Shown piece after piece: positions 33,774 through 41,251 of a stretch of 64,000 nucleotides of DNA. The stretch covers positions 1 through 64,000 of the forward strand of contig CAXTSE010000011.1 of assembly GCA_964246985.1 (NCBI GenBank), written 5' to 3'. A model generated the notes under the pieces. That model made no database searches. It had not been told where the DNA came from and saw only the letters and a list, made by a program, of their open reading frames with translations. A program made the translations under genes and the position numbers. The DNA is from CAXTSE01 sp964246985. GTDB lineage: Bacteria > Actinomycetota > Actinomycetes > Actinomycetales > Microbacteriaceae. The number at the start of each line of letters is the position of its first letter. Positions within the stretch are counted from its first letter, which is position 1.

Positions 33774-34550
33774 CTACGCCCCTGCGTCGCCCCTCGAAGC
33801 TCGCACGCCCGCCTCGTACCCCTCGCGCCACGCCTCGTCCGACCCGAGCCGGAACATGTCAGACGCCCCGCTCCGCACCAGAGCCCGCGCGCCCGGCAGG
33901 TCGAGCGCTCCCACGAACCGGCCGAGCCCGCGCACGACGGCGACCGGCATGGCCGACGACTTGCCCTTCACGAGATCGGCGGCTGAGGCGATCTCGTCCG
34001 CGACGGCTGCCACCGTGACCTCGAGCGACCGTCCGGATGCGTCCCGCGTCCCGCGCAGGTCGTCGACGACCTGCAGACCCGCGGCTCCGATCGCGGCATC
34101 CGTCTGACCCTCGCGCCACGGGCGACCCAAGGTGTCCGAGATGACGACTCCGACGTCGACGCCGAACCGCGCGCGCCAGGCCGCAGCCAGGGAGCGCGCC
34201 GTCGCATCCGGATCCTCGGGCAGCAGGAGCACCGTGCCCTCCGCCACGTTCGAGGCATCGACGCCGGCGGCCGCCATGACCAGCCCCAGTGGGTTCTCGA
34301 CGATCCGCGTCACCCCGCGCGCGTGCTCTCGCGTGGCGACGACACGCACGGTCTGCGACGTGATCGCCTCCTCCCGGTCGGCCGCCGCGACAGTGCGGCC
34401 CTCCGCCTTCGAGACGATCTTCGAGGTCACGGCGACGATATCGCCCTGCTCGAGGCGCCCCTCCAGAGCGTCGCCGATGACGGCGGCGAGGTCGTCCCCC
34501 GCGGCGAACTCCGGCAGCCCCTCGATCCCGAAGACGAGCAGCTCACTCAT
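33774..34550 (-). CDS. cofE: Coenzyme F420-0:L-glutamate ligase (CofE; FbiB N-terminal domain equivalent)
   Basis: A 258-residue ligase that adds gamma-linked glutamates to F420-0 using GTP. Key segments are LEQGDIVAVTSKIVSKAEGR (35-54), VVISDTLGRPWREGQTDAAI and the C-terminal GSDEAWREGYEAG. Mycobacterial FbiB fuses this domain to a nitroreductase-like FMN domain that reduces dehydro-F420-0; here the second domain is absent and must be elsewhere or not needed. The ATG overlaps the stop of the LLM gene upstream by four bases, so the two are translated together. Confidence 0.92.
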   Translation of the reverse strand: MSELLVFGIEGLPEFAAGDDLAAVIGDALEGRLEQGDIVAVTSKIVSKAEGRTVAAADREEAITSQTVRVVATREHARGVTRIVENPLGLVMAAAGVDASNVAEGTVLLLPEDPDATARSLAAAWRARFGVDVGVVISDTLGRPWREGQTDAAIGAAGLQVVDDLRGTRDASGRSLEVTVAAVADEIASAADLVKGKSSAMPVAVVRGLGRFVGALDLPGARALVRSGASDMFRLGSDEAWREGYEAGVRASRGDAGA

Positions 34551-35572
34551 CGCGTCAGCCCCGGCAGCACGTCACGCCCGAAGACCTCGAGCCACTCCGC
34601 CTGGTTGCGGCCGACGTTGTGGAGGTAGACGCGATCGAAGCCCAGGTCGAGGAACGACTGGATGTGCGCGCGGTGCCTCTCCGGATCCGCGCTGATCGCC
34701 AGGCGGCCGTCGAAGTCGGCCGGGCGCACCATGCGGGCGATCGCGTCGAGGTCGTGCGGCGACCGGATGTCGCTCTTCGAGAAGCGCATGCCGAGGTTGG
34801 GCCACTCGGCGATGGCGTGCGCGGCGGCCAGCTCGTCGGTCTCGGCCCAGCTGACGTGCAGCCGCAGCACCCGCGTCATCGCGGCAGGGTCGCGCCCCGC
34901 CTCGCGTGCTCCCTCGTCGAAGCGCTGCAGCAGCAGGGCGAGCTTGTCGAGCGGGGCCTCCTCGGTGATGAGCCCGTCGACGGTGCGGCCGGCGCGGCGC
35001 GCCGTCACCGGTCCGGATGCCGCCACCATGATGCGCGGAGCCTCCTCCGGCATCGTCCACAGCCGCGTCGACTCGAGCTTGTAGTACTGGCCCTCGTGCC
35101 GCACATCCTTGCCCGAGTGCCCGGAGGCGAACAGCTTCTTGATGATGTCGACGGCCTCGAACATGCGGTTGATGCGCTCGGGGGCATCGGGCCAGTAGCT
35201 CCCGACGACGTGCTCGTTGATCGCCTCGCCGCTGCCGAGCCCGAGCCAGTGCCGCCCCGGATACATGGCCGCGAGCGTGGCCGAGGCCTGAGCGACCATC
35301 GCCGGATGCCAGCGGAAGGTGGGGGCGGTCACCCCGGTTCCGAGGTCGCCGGTCGTCGTCTGCCCGAGGGCGCTGAGCACGTTCCAGACGAACGACGCCT
35401 GCCCCTGCTGCGGCACCCACGGCTGGTAGTGGTCGGCGGCCATCACGCCGCTGAACCCGTGTGCCTCGGCGGCCGAGGCCAGCTCGAGCACCTCGGTGGG
35501 GTGGAACTGCTCGAGCATCGCCGCGTAGCCGACGAGCGGCTGCGCCGCGCGAGGGACTGCAGTGCCGGGCAT
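34547..35572 (-). CDS. LLM-class F420-dependent oxidoreductase (FGD-like family)
   Basis: A 341-residue TIM-barrel enzyme related to F420-dependent glucose-6-phosphate dehydrogenase (VGYAAMLEQFHPTEVLELAS, then GVMAADHYQPWVPQQGQ, and GLGSGEAINEHVVG). It is more distant from M. tuberculosis FGD than the protein at 36970, so it belongs to the FGD-like group of unknown substrate, probably an alcohol or sugar oxidised with F420. It is coupled to cofE. The -10 box CAGAAT is six bases before the ATG. Confidence 0.88.
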   Translation of the reverse strand: MPGTAVPRAAQPLVGYAAMLEQFHPTEVLELASAAEAHGFSGVMAADHYQPWVPQQGQASFVWNVLSALGQTTTGDLGTGVTAPTFRWHPAMVAQASATLAAMYPGRHWLGLGSGEAINEHVVGSYWPDAPERINRMFEAVDIIKKLFASGHSGKDVRHEGQYYKLESTRLWTMPEEAPRIMVAASGPVTARRAGRTVDGLITEEAPLDKLALLLQRFDEGAREAGRDPAAMTRVLRLHVSWAETDELAAAHAIAEWPNLGMRFSKSDIRSPHDLDAIARMVRPADFDGRLAISADPERHRAHIQSFLDLGFDRVYLHNVGRNQAEWLEVFGRDVLPGLTR

Positions 35573-35578
35573 CCGCCC

Positions 35579-35584
35579 ATTCTG
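35579..35584 (-). promoter_or_regulatory. Candidate -10 box of the LLM-cofE operon
   Basis: CAGAAT lies six bases before the ATG at 35572. Confidence 0.4.
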
Positions 35585-35850
35585 CCGGAGCTAGGGCGTC
35601 GGGGCTGGACCGGCTGCCGGATCGCCGGCCTCGGCGCGCACCGGATCGAGCACCGCATCCGACCGCTCCCCCGCCGCCTGTCCTTCGAGCTCGATCAGGA
35701 TCGTGTGCGTCGGGGTGTCGCCGGAGTGCTCCTGCGCGGGCAGCCAGACCGCCTCTGCGGCCGACAGCTGCACCTCGCGCGACTGCCCGCCGGATGAGAG
35801 CCGACGACGGAATCCGCTGAGGGTCACCATCACCGAATTCGGATGCCCGA

Positions 35851-35867
35851 TGTGAACACTGTCTACA
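35851..35867. promoter_or_regulatory. 17-base inverted repeat over the VOC gene promoter
   Basis: TGTGAACACTGTCTACA has the symmetric pattern TGTNNACANTGTNNACA. It overlaps the first bases of the TACAAT -10 box, a position suited to a repressor. Confidence 0.5.
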
Positions 35868-35869
35868 AT
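35864..35869 (+). promoter_or_regulatory. -10 box of the VOC gene
   Basis: TACAAT, a near-consensus -10 box, ends six bases before the ATG at 35876. A leaderless transcript is predicted. Confidence 0.55.
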
Positions 35870-35875
35870 CATCGG

Positions 35876-36262
35876 ATGACGACTACCTGGACTCCTCACG
35901 TCGCGGCGATCACCCTGTGCGTGCAGGATGTCGCGCGCTCGCGCGAGTTCTACCGACGCACATTCGACCTCCCCGTCCACTACGAGGACGACGTGAGCGT
36001 CGTATTCGACCTCGGTGGCGTGCTGATCAACCTTCTGCAGGAGGCCGAGGCAGTCGAGCTGCTGACGCCCGCCCCGGTCGGGGACGCAGCCGCGGGATCA
36101 CGGCTGCAGCTGACGCTCGACGTCTCGGACGTCGACGAGGTCGCGGCAGCGTTGACGGCGCGCGGGGTCACCCTGCTGAACGGCCCCCAGGATCGCCCGT
36201 GGGGCATCCGCACCGCCGCGTTCGCGGACCCCGACGGGCACATCTGGGAGATCGCACACTGA
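35876..36262 (+). CDS. VOC superfamily (glyoxalase/bleomycin resistance-like) protein
   Basis: A 128-residue vicinal-oxygen-chelate protein with two beta-alpha-beta-beta-beta modules. It opens with VAAITLCVQDVARSREFYRR and closes with FADPDGHIWEIAH, where the Asp-Pro-Asp-Gly-His segment and final Glu are typical metal-site features. Substrate is unknown: glyoxalase, dioxygenase and drug-binding proteins share this fold. ATG at 35876 is used because of the adjacent TACAAT box; an in-frame ATG at 35843 lies upstream of the promoter. It is monocistronic and probably controlled through the inverted repeat. Confidence 0.85.
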   Translation: MTTTWTPHVAAITLCVQDVARSREFYRRTFDLPVHYEDDVSVVFDLGGVLINLLQEAEAVELLTPAPVGDAAAGSRLQLTLDVSDVDEVAAALTARGVTLLNGPQDRPWGIRTAAFADPDGHIWEIAH

Positions 36263-36323
36263 TCCCCGCGCCACCCGAGCGTGGGGGGAGCCACGCCCGG
36301 GACGGCCGCGGGAATCGCGACAT

Positions 36324-36348
36324 CCGCAGCAGAGGGGGTCCGCTGCGG
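36324..36348 (+). terminator. Hairpin downstream of the VOC gene
   Basis: Seven-pair stem CCGCAGC/GCTGCGG with an 11-base loop, 62 bases past the VOC stop. No U-tract. Confidence 0.4.
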
Positions 36349-36506
36349 AATCCCTGTGACTCGGTGTCGGCACGACGAGGATCAGCACCCCCTGACCCCT
36401 GCGATCAGGCTAGGACTGCGGGCGTGGCAGAGCGTCCCCCCAACCGGGCGTCAGCAGAAGGGGGGACCCGCGCTGCACCCTCCCCGACACCCTCAGGTGC
36501 AAGGCG

Positions 36507-36512
36507 CAGACT
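36507..36512 (+). promoter_or_regulatory. Candidate -10 box of the deazaflavin-dependent nitroreductase gene
   Basis: CAGACT lies six bases before the ATG at 36519. Confidence 0.4.
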
Positions 36513-36518
36513 GGTCGC

Positions 36519-36956
36519 ATGCCCTCCGACCGCTCCCTCCGCGTCATGAACGGCGTCCACCGCGCACTGCTGCGCCTCAGCGGCGGCCGACTCGGCTGGC
36601 AAGCGGCCGGGATGCCGATGCTCGAGCTCACCACGACCGGCCGCAAGTCGGGCGAACGGCGGTCCACGATGCTCAGCTCGCCACTCCAGCTGGGCGACAC
36701 GATCGTCATCGTGGCGTCGCGAGGCGGCGACGACACGCATCCGGGTTGGTACCACAACATCGTCGCGAATCCGGATGTCGAGGTCGTCTTGAAGGGCGGC
36801 CCGCCGACGCCGATGCGCGGCCGGGTCGCGACCGCCGAGGAACGTCGCGAGCTGTGGCCGCGCGTCACACGGGATCACGCCAACTACGCGGGGTACCAGC
36901 GCCGCACCGAGCGCGAGATCCCGCTCGTGCTGCTCGAGCCCGTCGACTCGCAGTAG
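36519..36956 (+). CDS. Deazaflavin (F420)-dependent nitroreductase family protein (Ddn-like)
   Basis: A 145-residue split beta-barrel protein of the Ddn/FDOR-A type. The pattern LELTTTGRKSGERRSTML (about 35-52), VASRGGDDTHPGWYHNIVAN (65-84) and the C-terminal YAGYQRRTEREIPLVLLEP match the family that transfers hydride from F420H2 to quinones, nitroimidazoles or fatty acids. The physiological substrate is unknown. It converges with fgd, which supplies F420H2, a consistent pairing. Confidence 0.9.
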   Translation: MPSDRSLRVMNGVHRALLRLSGGRLGWQAAGMPMLELTTTGRKSGERRSTMLSSPLQLGDTIVIVASRGGDDTHPGWYHNIVANPDVEVVLKGGPPTPMRGRVATAEERRELWPRVTRDHANYAGYQRRTEREIPLVLLEPVDSQ

Positions 36957-36969
36957 CGAGCGCCGGCCG

Positions 36970-37986
36970 CTACGCCAGAGCGCGCAGGCGCGGAGCCAGA
37001 TCCTTCTCGAAGAGCTCCAGGAACCGGCGCTGGTCGTGGCCGGGCGCGTGGAACACGAGGTGATTCATCCCGGCGTCGACGTACTGCCGGATGCCCTCGA
37101 CCACCTCGTCGGGATCGCTCCCGACGATCCAGCGCGAGGCGATCTGCTCGATCGGCAGCGCATCCGCCGCCTTCTCCATCTCCATCGGATCGGTGATGTC
37201 GTGCTTCTGCTCCTTGGACAGCGCGAGCGGCGCCCAGAAGCGCGTGTTCTCGAGCGCCGTGTCGGCATCCGTGTCGTAGCTCAGCTTGATCTCGATCATG
37301 CGGTCGATGTCGTCGAACGAGCGCTCGGCCTTCTCGGCGCCCTCCTTCACGGCGGGGATGAGCTGCTCGGTGTAGAGCTCCATGCCCTTGCCGGAGGTGC
37401 AGATGAAGCCGTCTCCCGCGCGGCCGGCGTAGCGCGCCACCACGGGGCCGCCCGCCGCCACGTACACCGGGACGGGCGTCTCGGGCCGGTCGTAGATGCT
37501 CGCGTCGTGGGTCGAGTAGTACTCGCCCTCGAAGTTGACGCGGTCCCCGGTCCACAGGGTGCGCATCAGGTCGACCGCCTCGCGCAGACGGGCGAACCGC
37601 TCCTTGAACTCGGGCCAGGCCTGCTCGCCGCCCTGGAATCCGGTCGCGATCTCGTTGAGGGCCTCGCCCGTGCCGACCCCGATGAAGATGCGCCCCGGAT
37701 ACAGCACCCCCATGGTCGCGAAGGCCTGAGCCAGCACGGCCGGGTTGTAGCGGAACGTCGGGGTCATGACGCTGGTGCCGATCTGGATGGTGCTGGTGCG
37801 CTCCCCCACGGCCGACATCCAGCTCAACGAGAACGGCGCGTGCCCGCCCTCGTGCCGCCACGGCTGGAAGTGGTCGCTGACGGCGACGCTCTCCATGCCG
37901 TGCGCCTCCGCGGCGACGGCGATCTCGACGAGCTCACGGGGCGCGAACTGCTCGGCGCTGGCCTTGTATCCGAGTTTCAGGGGCAT
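36970..37986 (-). CDS. fgd: F420-dependent glucose-6-phosphate dehydrogenase
   Basis: A 338-residue LLM-type TIM barrel that oxidises glucose 6-phosphate and reduces F420 to F420H2. The match to M. tuberculosis FGD1 is close along the whole chain: LKLGYKASAEQFAPRELVE at the N-terminus, VSDHFQPWRHEGGHAPFSLS (with the catalytic His/Trp region), LGVGTGEALNE-like VGVGTGEALNE and the C-terminal HLVFHAPGHDQRRFLELF. It is the reductase that powers the other F420 enzymes in this window. The start shares the sequence CACAATGGAGCCATG with fbiD. Confidence 0.96.
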   Translation of the reverse strand: MPLKLGYKASAEQFAPRELVEIAVAAEAHGMESVAVSDHFQPWRHEGGHAPFSLSWMSAVGERTSTIQIGTSVMTPTFRYNPAVLAQAFATMGVLYPGRIFIGVGTGEALNEIATGFQGGEQAWPEFKERFARLREAVDLMRTLWTGDRVNFEGEYYSTHDASIYDRPETPVPVYVAAGGPVVARYAGRAGDGFICTSGKGMELYTEQLIPAVKEGAEKAERSFDDIDRMIEIKLSYDTDADTALENTRFWAPLALSKEQKHDITDPMEMEKAADALPIEQIASRWIVGSDPDEVVEGIRQYVDAGMNHLVFHAPGHDQRRFLELFEKDLAPRLRALA

Positions 37987-37992
37987 GGCTCC

Positions 37993-37998
37993 ATTGTG
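37993..37998 (-). promoter_or_regulatory. Candidate -10 box of fgd
   Basis: CACAAT lies six bases before the fgd ATG, in a 15-base string identical to that at the fbiD start. Confidence 0.4.
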
Positions 37999-38101
37999 GT
38001 CGGATCGCGGACGAGCCGCTCACGGCCGTCCCGTCCGAAACGCCACTTTCTGCAATTCCGCCGAAGAACTCCGCATATTTCGGCTTCTCGGGCGCCAGCC
38101 G

Positions 38102-38464
38102 TCAGACCGGCTGGTCCACGATGCCGATGAATCGGCTGCCGATGCCGTCGGCCTCGCGGCGGCGCATGCCGGGCTCGGGGTCGGGCAGCTCGCCGGGGGT
38201 GTGGCTGTCGCAGCTGAGGTAGGTGAAGTCGGGCCACCACTTCTTGGGCCGAGCCTGCTCCGTGTACCCGCAGATGGTGCAGGTGAGCGTCGCCCAGACC
38301 GGGCGCTTGCCCGTGCGGTTGGCCCGAGACTGGGCGAGCCAGGCGGGCGGATTCGCATCGAGTGCCGCGAGCTCGGCCTCGGTCAGCTGCGTGGGCAGCC
38401 CGTGTCGGCTGGCCATCTCCAGGGGGATGTCGAGGCGGGTGGCCGCCTCGCGGCGCGAGATCAT
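38102..38464 (-). CDS. Conserved small protein with zinc-ribbon-like motif
   Basis: A 120-residue protein I cannot name. The middle carries TLTCTICGYTEQARPKKWWP followed by FTYLSCDSH, so C-x2-C and a later C-x2-H could bind one zinc ion. The N-terminus (SRREAATRLDIPLEMASRHG) looks like a short helix-turn-helix or helical cap. It directly follows coaD (nine bases), and its -10 box TAGCCT overlaps the coaD stop codon, so it may be transcribed both with coaD and alone. Confidence 0.7.
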   Translation of the reverse strand: MISRREAATRLDIPLEMASRHGLPTQLTEAELAALDANPPAWLAQSRANRTGKRPVWATLTCTICGYTEQARPKKWWPDFTYLSCDSHTPGELPDPEPGMRRREADGIGSRFIGIVDQPV

Positions 38465-38470
38465 CCGATA

Positions 38471-38476
38471 AGGCTA
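38471..38476 (-). promoter_or_regulatory. Candidate -10 box overlapping the coaD stop codon
   Basis: TAGCCT lies six bases before the ATG at 38464; its first three bases are the coaD TAG stop. Confidence 0.45.
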
Positions 38477-38962
38477 GTGGCGGTCCTTCTGCAGGAAGTC
38501 GGCGACCGCGCGTGGCACGTACGGCGCCACGTCTCCGCCGAGGGAGGCGACCTGCCGCACGAGCGAGCTCGACACGTGGGCGTGTGCGGGATCGGGCAGC
38601 AGGAACACCGTCTCGACGCCGGCGAGGTTGCGGTTGACGATCGCCATCGGGGTCTCGTACGCCACGTCGACCTGCGAGCGGATCCCCTTGACCAGCGCCG
38701 TGGCGCCGACGTCGGTCGCGTAGTCGACGAGCAGTCCGACGCTCCAGCTCGTGACGATGAACGTGCCCTTCAGCTTGGCGGCGGCGATCGCGTCCTGGAT
38801 GAGCGAGACGCGCTGCGCGATCGGCAGGAGGGCTGTCTTCGTGGGGTTGTGCACCACGAGCACGTGCACCTCGTCGAAGAGTCGCGCGGCCCGTTCGATC
38901 ACGTCCAGGTGGCCCAGAGTGACCGGGTCGAACGACCCCGGGACGACAGCGATCCGGCTCAT
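38474..38962 (-). CDS. coaD: Phosphopantetheine adenylyltransferase
   Basis: A 162-residue nucleotidyltransferase for the fourth step of coenzyme A synthesis (4'-phosphopantetheine plus ATP to dephospho-CoA). The N-terminal VVPGSFDPVTLGHLDVIERA contains the T/HxGH motif, and HVSSSLVRQVASLGGDVAPY is the C-terminal signature. A TAGGCT box lies seven bases before the ATG. In relatives yceD usually follows; here yceD is 25.7 kb away. Confidence 0.96.
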   Translation of the reverse strand: MSRIAVVPGSFDPVTLGHLDVIERAARLFDEVHVLVVHNPTKTALLPIAQRVSLIQDAIAAAKLKGTFIVTSWSVGLLVDYATDVGATALVKGIRSQVDVAYETPMAIVNRNLAGVETVFLLPDPAHAHVSSSLVRQVASLGGDVAPYVPRAVADFLQKDRH

Positions 38963-38969
38963 GCGGGTC

Positions 38970-38975
38970 AGCCTA
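38970..38975 (-). promoter_or_regulatory. Candidate -10 box of coaD
   Basis: TAGGCT lies seven bases before the coaD ATG at 38962. Confidence 0.4.
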
Positions 38976-39036
38976 GCGGGCGCGTGTTACCGCTTCGTGA
39001 CGCGTGACGCAGGGCTACGGGCGGCGCGCTCCGGCG

Positions 39037-41238
39037 CTACGACTTGGCCAGGAACGCCTGCTCCTCCTCGTCGAGACGGCGGGCCAGCGCCTCTGCCAGC
39101 GCGGGGTGATCTGCGAGGGTCGGGTCTGCATCCAGGACGGCGACGGCCGCCTCGCGAGCCTCGCCGATGAGGTCGCCGTCGCGCACGACGCGCAGGAGCT
39201 TGAGCGACGAGCGCCCGCCCGACTGGGTCGCGCCGAGCACGTTCCCCTCGCGGCGCAGCTCGAGGTCGACCTGCGCGAGCTCGAAGCCGTCGAGGGTGGC
39301 GGCCACGGCGTCGACCCGCTCGCGCGCGAGCGACTCGGGCTCGGCGTGGGTGACGAAGAGCGCGAGACCGGGGACCCCGCCACGGCCGACCCGGCCACGC
39401 AGCTGGTGCAGCTGCGCGACGCCGAAGCGGTCGGCATCCAGCACGACCATCGTCGACGCGTTGGGCACGTCGACGCCGACCTCGATCACCGTGGTCGCGA
39501 CGAGGACGTCGATGCCGCCCGCGGCGAACGACCGCATGGTCGCGTCCTTCTCCTCGCCCGTCATGCGCCCGTGGAGCGGCGCGATGCGCCGACCCGCGAG
39601 CAGCGGATGCGTGCGCAGCATCTCGAGCGTCGCGAGCACCGAGGCGGTCGGGGGGCGGGGGGCGGGGTCGGTGTCTGCCGCGGCGGTCTCGACGGGCTCG
39701 ACTGACGGGTCGATCGAGTCCTCCTCGACCTGGGTGGCGTCGATGGCGGGGCAGACGACGAACCCCTGTCGGCCCAGCGCGAGCTCCTCGCTGAGGCGCT
39801 CCCAGACGCGGTCGCCCCAGCCCGGATGCTCCGCGAGCCCGACCACGTGCGACGCAATCGGCGAGCGTCCGGCCGGCAGCTCGGCGATCGTCGAGACGTC
39901 GAGGTCGCCGAACACCGTCATCGCCACTGTGCGCGGGATCGGCGTCGCGGTCAGCACCAGCACGTGCGGTGAGTCGCCCTTCAGCCGCAGGGCCTCGCGC
40001 TGGTCGACGCCGAAGCGGTGCTGCTCGTCGACGACGACGATGCCGAGCTCGGCGAACGACACCTTGTCGCCGAGCAGCGCGTGCGTGCCCACCACGATCG
40101 AGGCTCCCCCGGATGCGGCGGCCAGCAGCGCCTTCCGGCGCTCCGCCGTCGACAGCTGGCCGGTGAGCAGCGTCACGCGCAGACGGGCGCTGAGGTCGGG
40201 GCCGAGCGTCGCGACGAGCGAGCGCAGGTGCTGCCCGGCCAGCACCTCGGTCGGAGCGAGGAACGCGGCCTGCCCCCCGGAGTCGGCGACCGCGAGCATC
40301 GCCTTCAGCGCGACGAGGGTCTTGCCCGATCCGACCTCGCCCTGGACCAGGCGGTTCATCGGGATCCCGTCGGCCAGGTCGCGCTCGATCTCCTCGCCCA
40401 CCCGCTGCTGGTCGCCCGTCAGCGTGAACGGCAGCCGCGCGGCGAACTCGGCCGACAGCTTCCCCGGCACCCGCGGGGTCGCCGCCTCGGACCGGCGCGC
40501 GGCGCGCTGGCGCAGCAGCGCCGTCTGCAGCACGAACGCCTCCTGGAACCGCAGCGCGTCCTGCGCCTGGCGCCAGTCGGCATCCGAACCGGGTCGGTGG
40601 ACGAGCTCGATCGCCCGCGCGAACGGCAGGAGGCCGCGCTCGGTGCGCACGCTCGCCGGAACGGGATCGTCGAGCTCGGGCAGCGTGTCGAGCACCTGCG
40701 CCATGGCGGCGGCGAGCTGCCAGCTGGCGAGCGTCGAGGTCGCCGGGTAGATCGCGATCGGGTGCTCGGCCCAGTCCTTGGCGATGGTCGTCGTCGCCTC
40801 GGGACTGGTGTCGTCGGGCTCGAACAGCTGGTAGTCGGGGTGGGCGAGCTGCCGCATGCCGCGGTAGTCGCCGACCTTGCCCGCGAAGATGCCACGGAGC
40901 CCCGGCCGCAGCTGCTGCGCGCGCCACGCCTGGTTGAAGAAGGTGAGGGCCAGATGCCCGCGACCGTCGCTGATCGTCACCTCGAGGATCGACCCGCGTC
41001 GGTTGCGCATCGACCTCTCGGTCACCGAGCGCACCTCGGCCACGATCGTGACGCTCTCGCCGATCGCCAGCTCGCTGAGCGCCGTCAGCTCGCCGCGCCG
41101 GGCATAGCGCCGCGGGTAGTGGGCGAGGAACTGCCCGACCGTCTCGTACCCGAACGCCTTCGTGATCGCCTGGCCGGTGCGCCCGCCGAGGGCGGTGCTC
41201 AGCCGCTTCTCGAGCGGCGAGTCGACGGGCGGAGTCAC
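39037..41238 (-). CDS. recG: ATP-dependent DNA helicase RecG
   Basis: A 733-residue branched-DNA helicase acting on stalled forks and Holliday junctions. An N-terminal OB-fold wedge domain is followed by the SF2 motor: Walker A GEVGSGKTLVALKA, the DEQH box in VVVDEQHRFGVDQREALRLK, TATPIPRT (motif III), and motif VI QLRGRVGRG. It is about 40 residues longer than E. coli RecG. Part of the excess is an insert near residue 515 (EEDSIDPSVEPVETAAADTD), in the second helicase lobe, encoded by a copy of the dispersed repeat. Confidence 0.95.
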   Translation of the reverse strand: MTPPVDSPLEKRLSTALGGRTGQAITKAFGYETVGQFLAHYPRRYARRGELTALSELAIGESVTIVAEVRSVTERSMRNRRGSILEVTISDGRGHLALTFFNQAWRAQQLRPGLRGIFAGKVGDYRGMRQLAHPDYQLFEPDDTSPEATTTIAKDWAEHPIAIYPATSTLASWQLAAAMAQVLDTLPELDDPVPASVRTERGLLPFARAIELVHRPGSDADWRQAQDALRFQEAFVLQTALLRQRAARRSEAATPRVPGKLSAEFAARLPFTLTGDQQRVGEEIERDLADGIPMNRLVQGEVGSGKTLVALKAMLAVADSGGQAAFLAPTEVLAGQHLRSLVATLGPDLSARLRVTLLTGQLSTAERRKALLAAASGGASIVVGTHALLGDKVSFAELGIVVVDEQHRFGVDQREALRLKGDSPHVLVLTATPIPRTVAMTVFGDLDVSTIAELPAGRSPIASHVVGLAEHPGWGDRVWERLSEELALGRQGFVVCPAIDATQVEEDSIDPSVEPVETAAADTDPAPRPPTASVLATLEMLRTHPLLAGRRIAPLHGRMTGEEKDATMRSFAAGGIDVLVATTVIEVGVDVPNASTMVVLDADRFGVAQLHQLRGRVGRGGVPGLALFVTHAEPESLARERVDAVAATLDGFELAQVDLELRREGNVLGATQSGGRSSLKLLRVVRDGDLIGEAREAAVAVLDADPTLADHPALAEALARRLDEEEQAFLAKS
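39685..39709. repeat. Dispersed repeat copy inside recG
   Basis: GGTCTCGACGGGCTCGACT, followed by GACGGG, is a two-mismatch copy of the 19-base element at 14223. It encodes SVEPVET in the recG frame. Confidence 0.65.
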
Positions 41239-41251
41239 GCGTCGAGGCTAC

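Larger units (their letters stand above)
35591..35872 (-). pseudogene. Remnant of a small cupin-type protein (N-terminal half missing)
   Basis: An open frame on the minus strand encodes HPNSVMVTLSGFRRRLSSGG followed by LPAQEHSGDTPTHTILIELE. This looks like the C-terminal half of small cytosolic cupins that carry HPDSVM..LSGFRRR and PAQEH..TPTHVILVEL. The first metal-binding half expected upstream is absent; the frame runs into the VOC promoter after 14 residues. A stretch of about three residues also seems missing between QEHSG and DTPTH. Starts at 35872 or 35830 are possible, so it might still be translated as a short protein. I judge it a decayed gene. Confidence 0.5.
36263..36518. other. 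256-base intergenic region without a supported gene
   Basis: No convincing coding sequence is seen. A hairpin CCGCAGC (36324-36330) with GCTGCGG (36342-36348) could end the VOC transcript. The right end holds the CAGACT promoter of the next gene. Confidence 0.5.

Noticed and set aside
36281..37063. Open frame on the plus strand crossing the 36.3-37.0 kb region
   Set aside because: It overlaps the Ddn-like gene in another frame and reads as Arg/Pro-rich shadow sequence.
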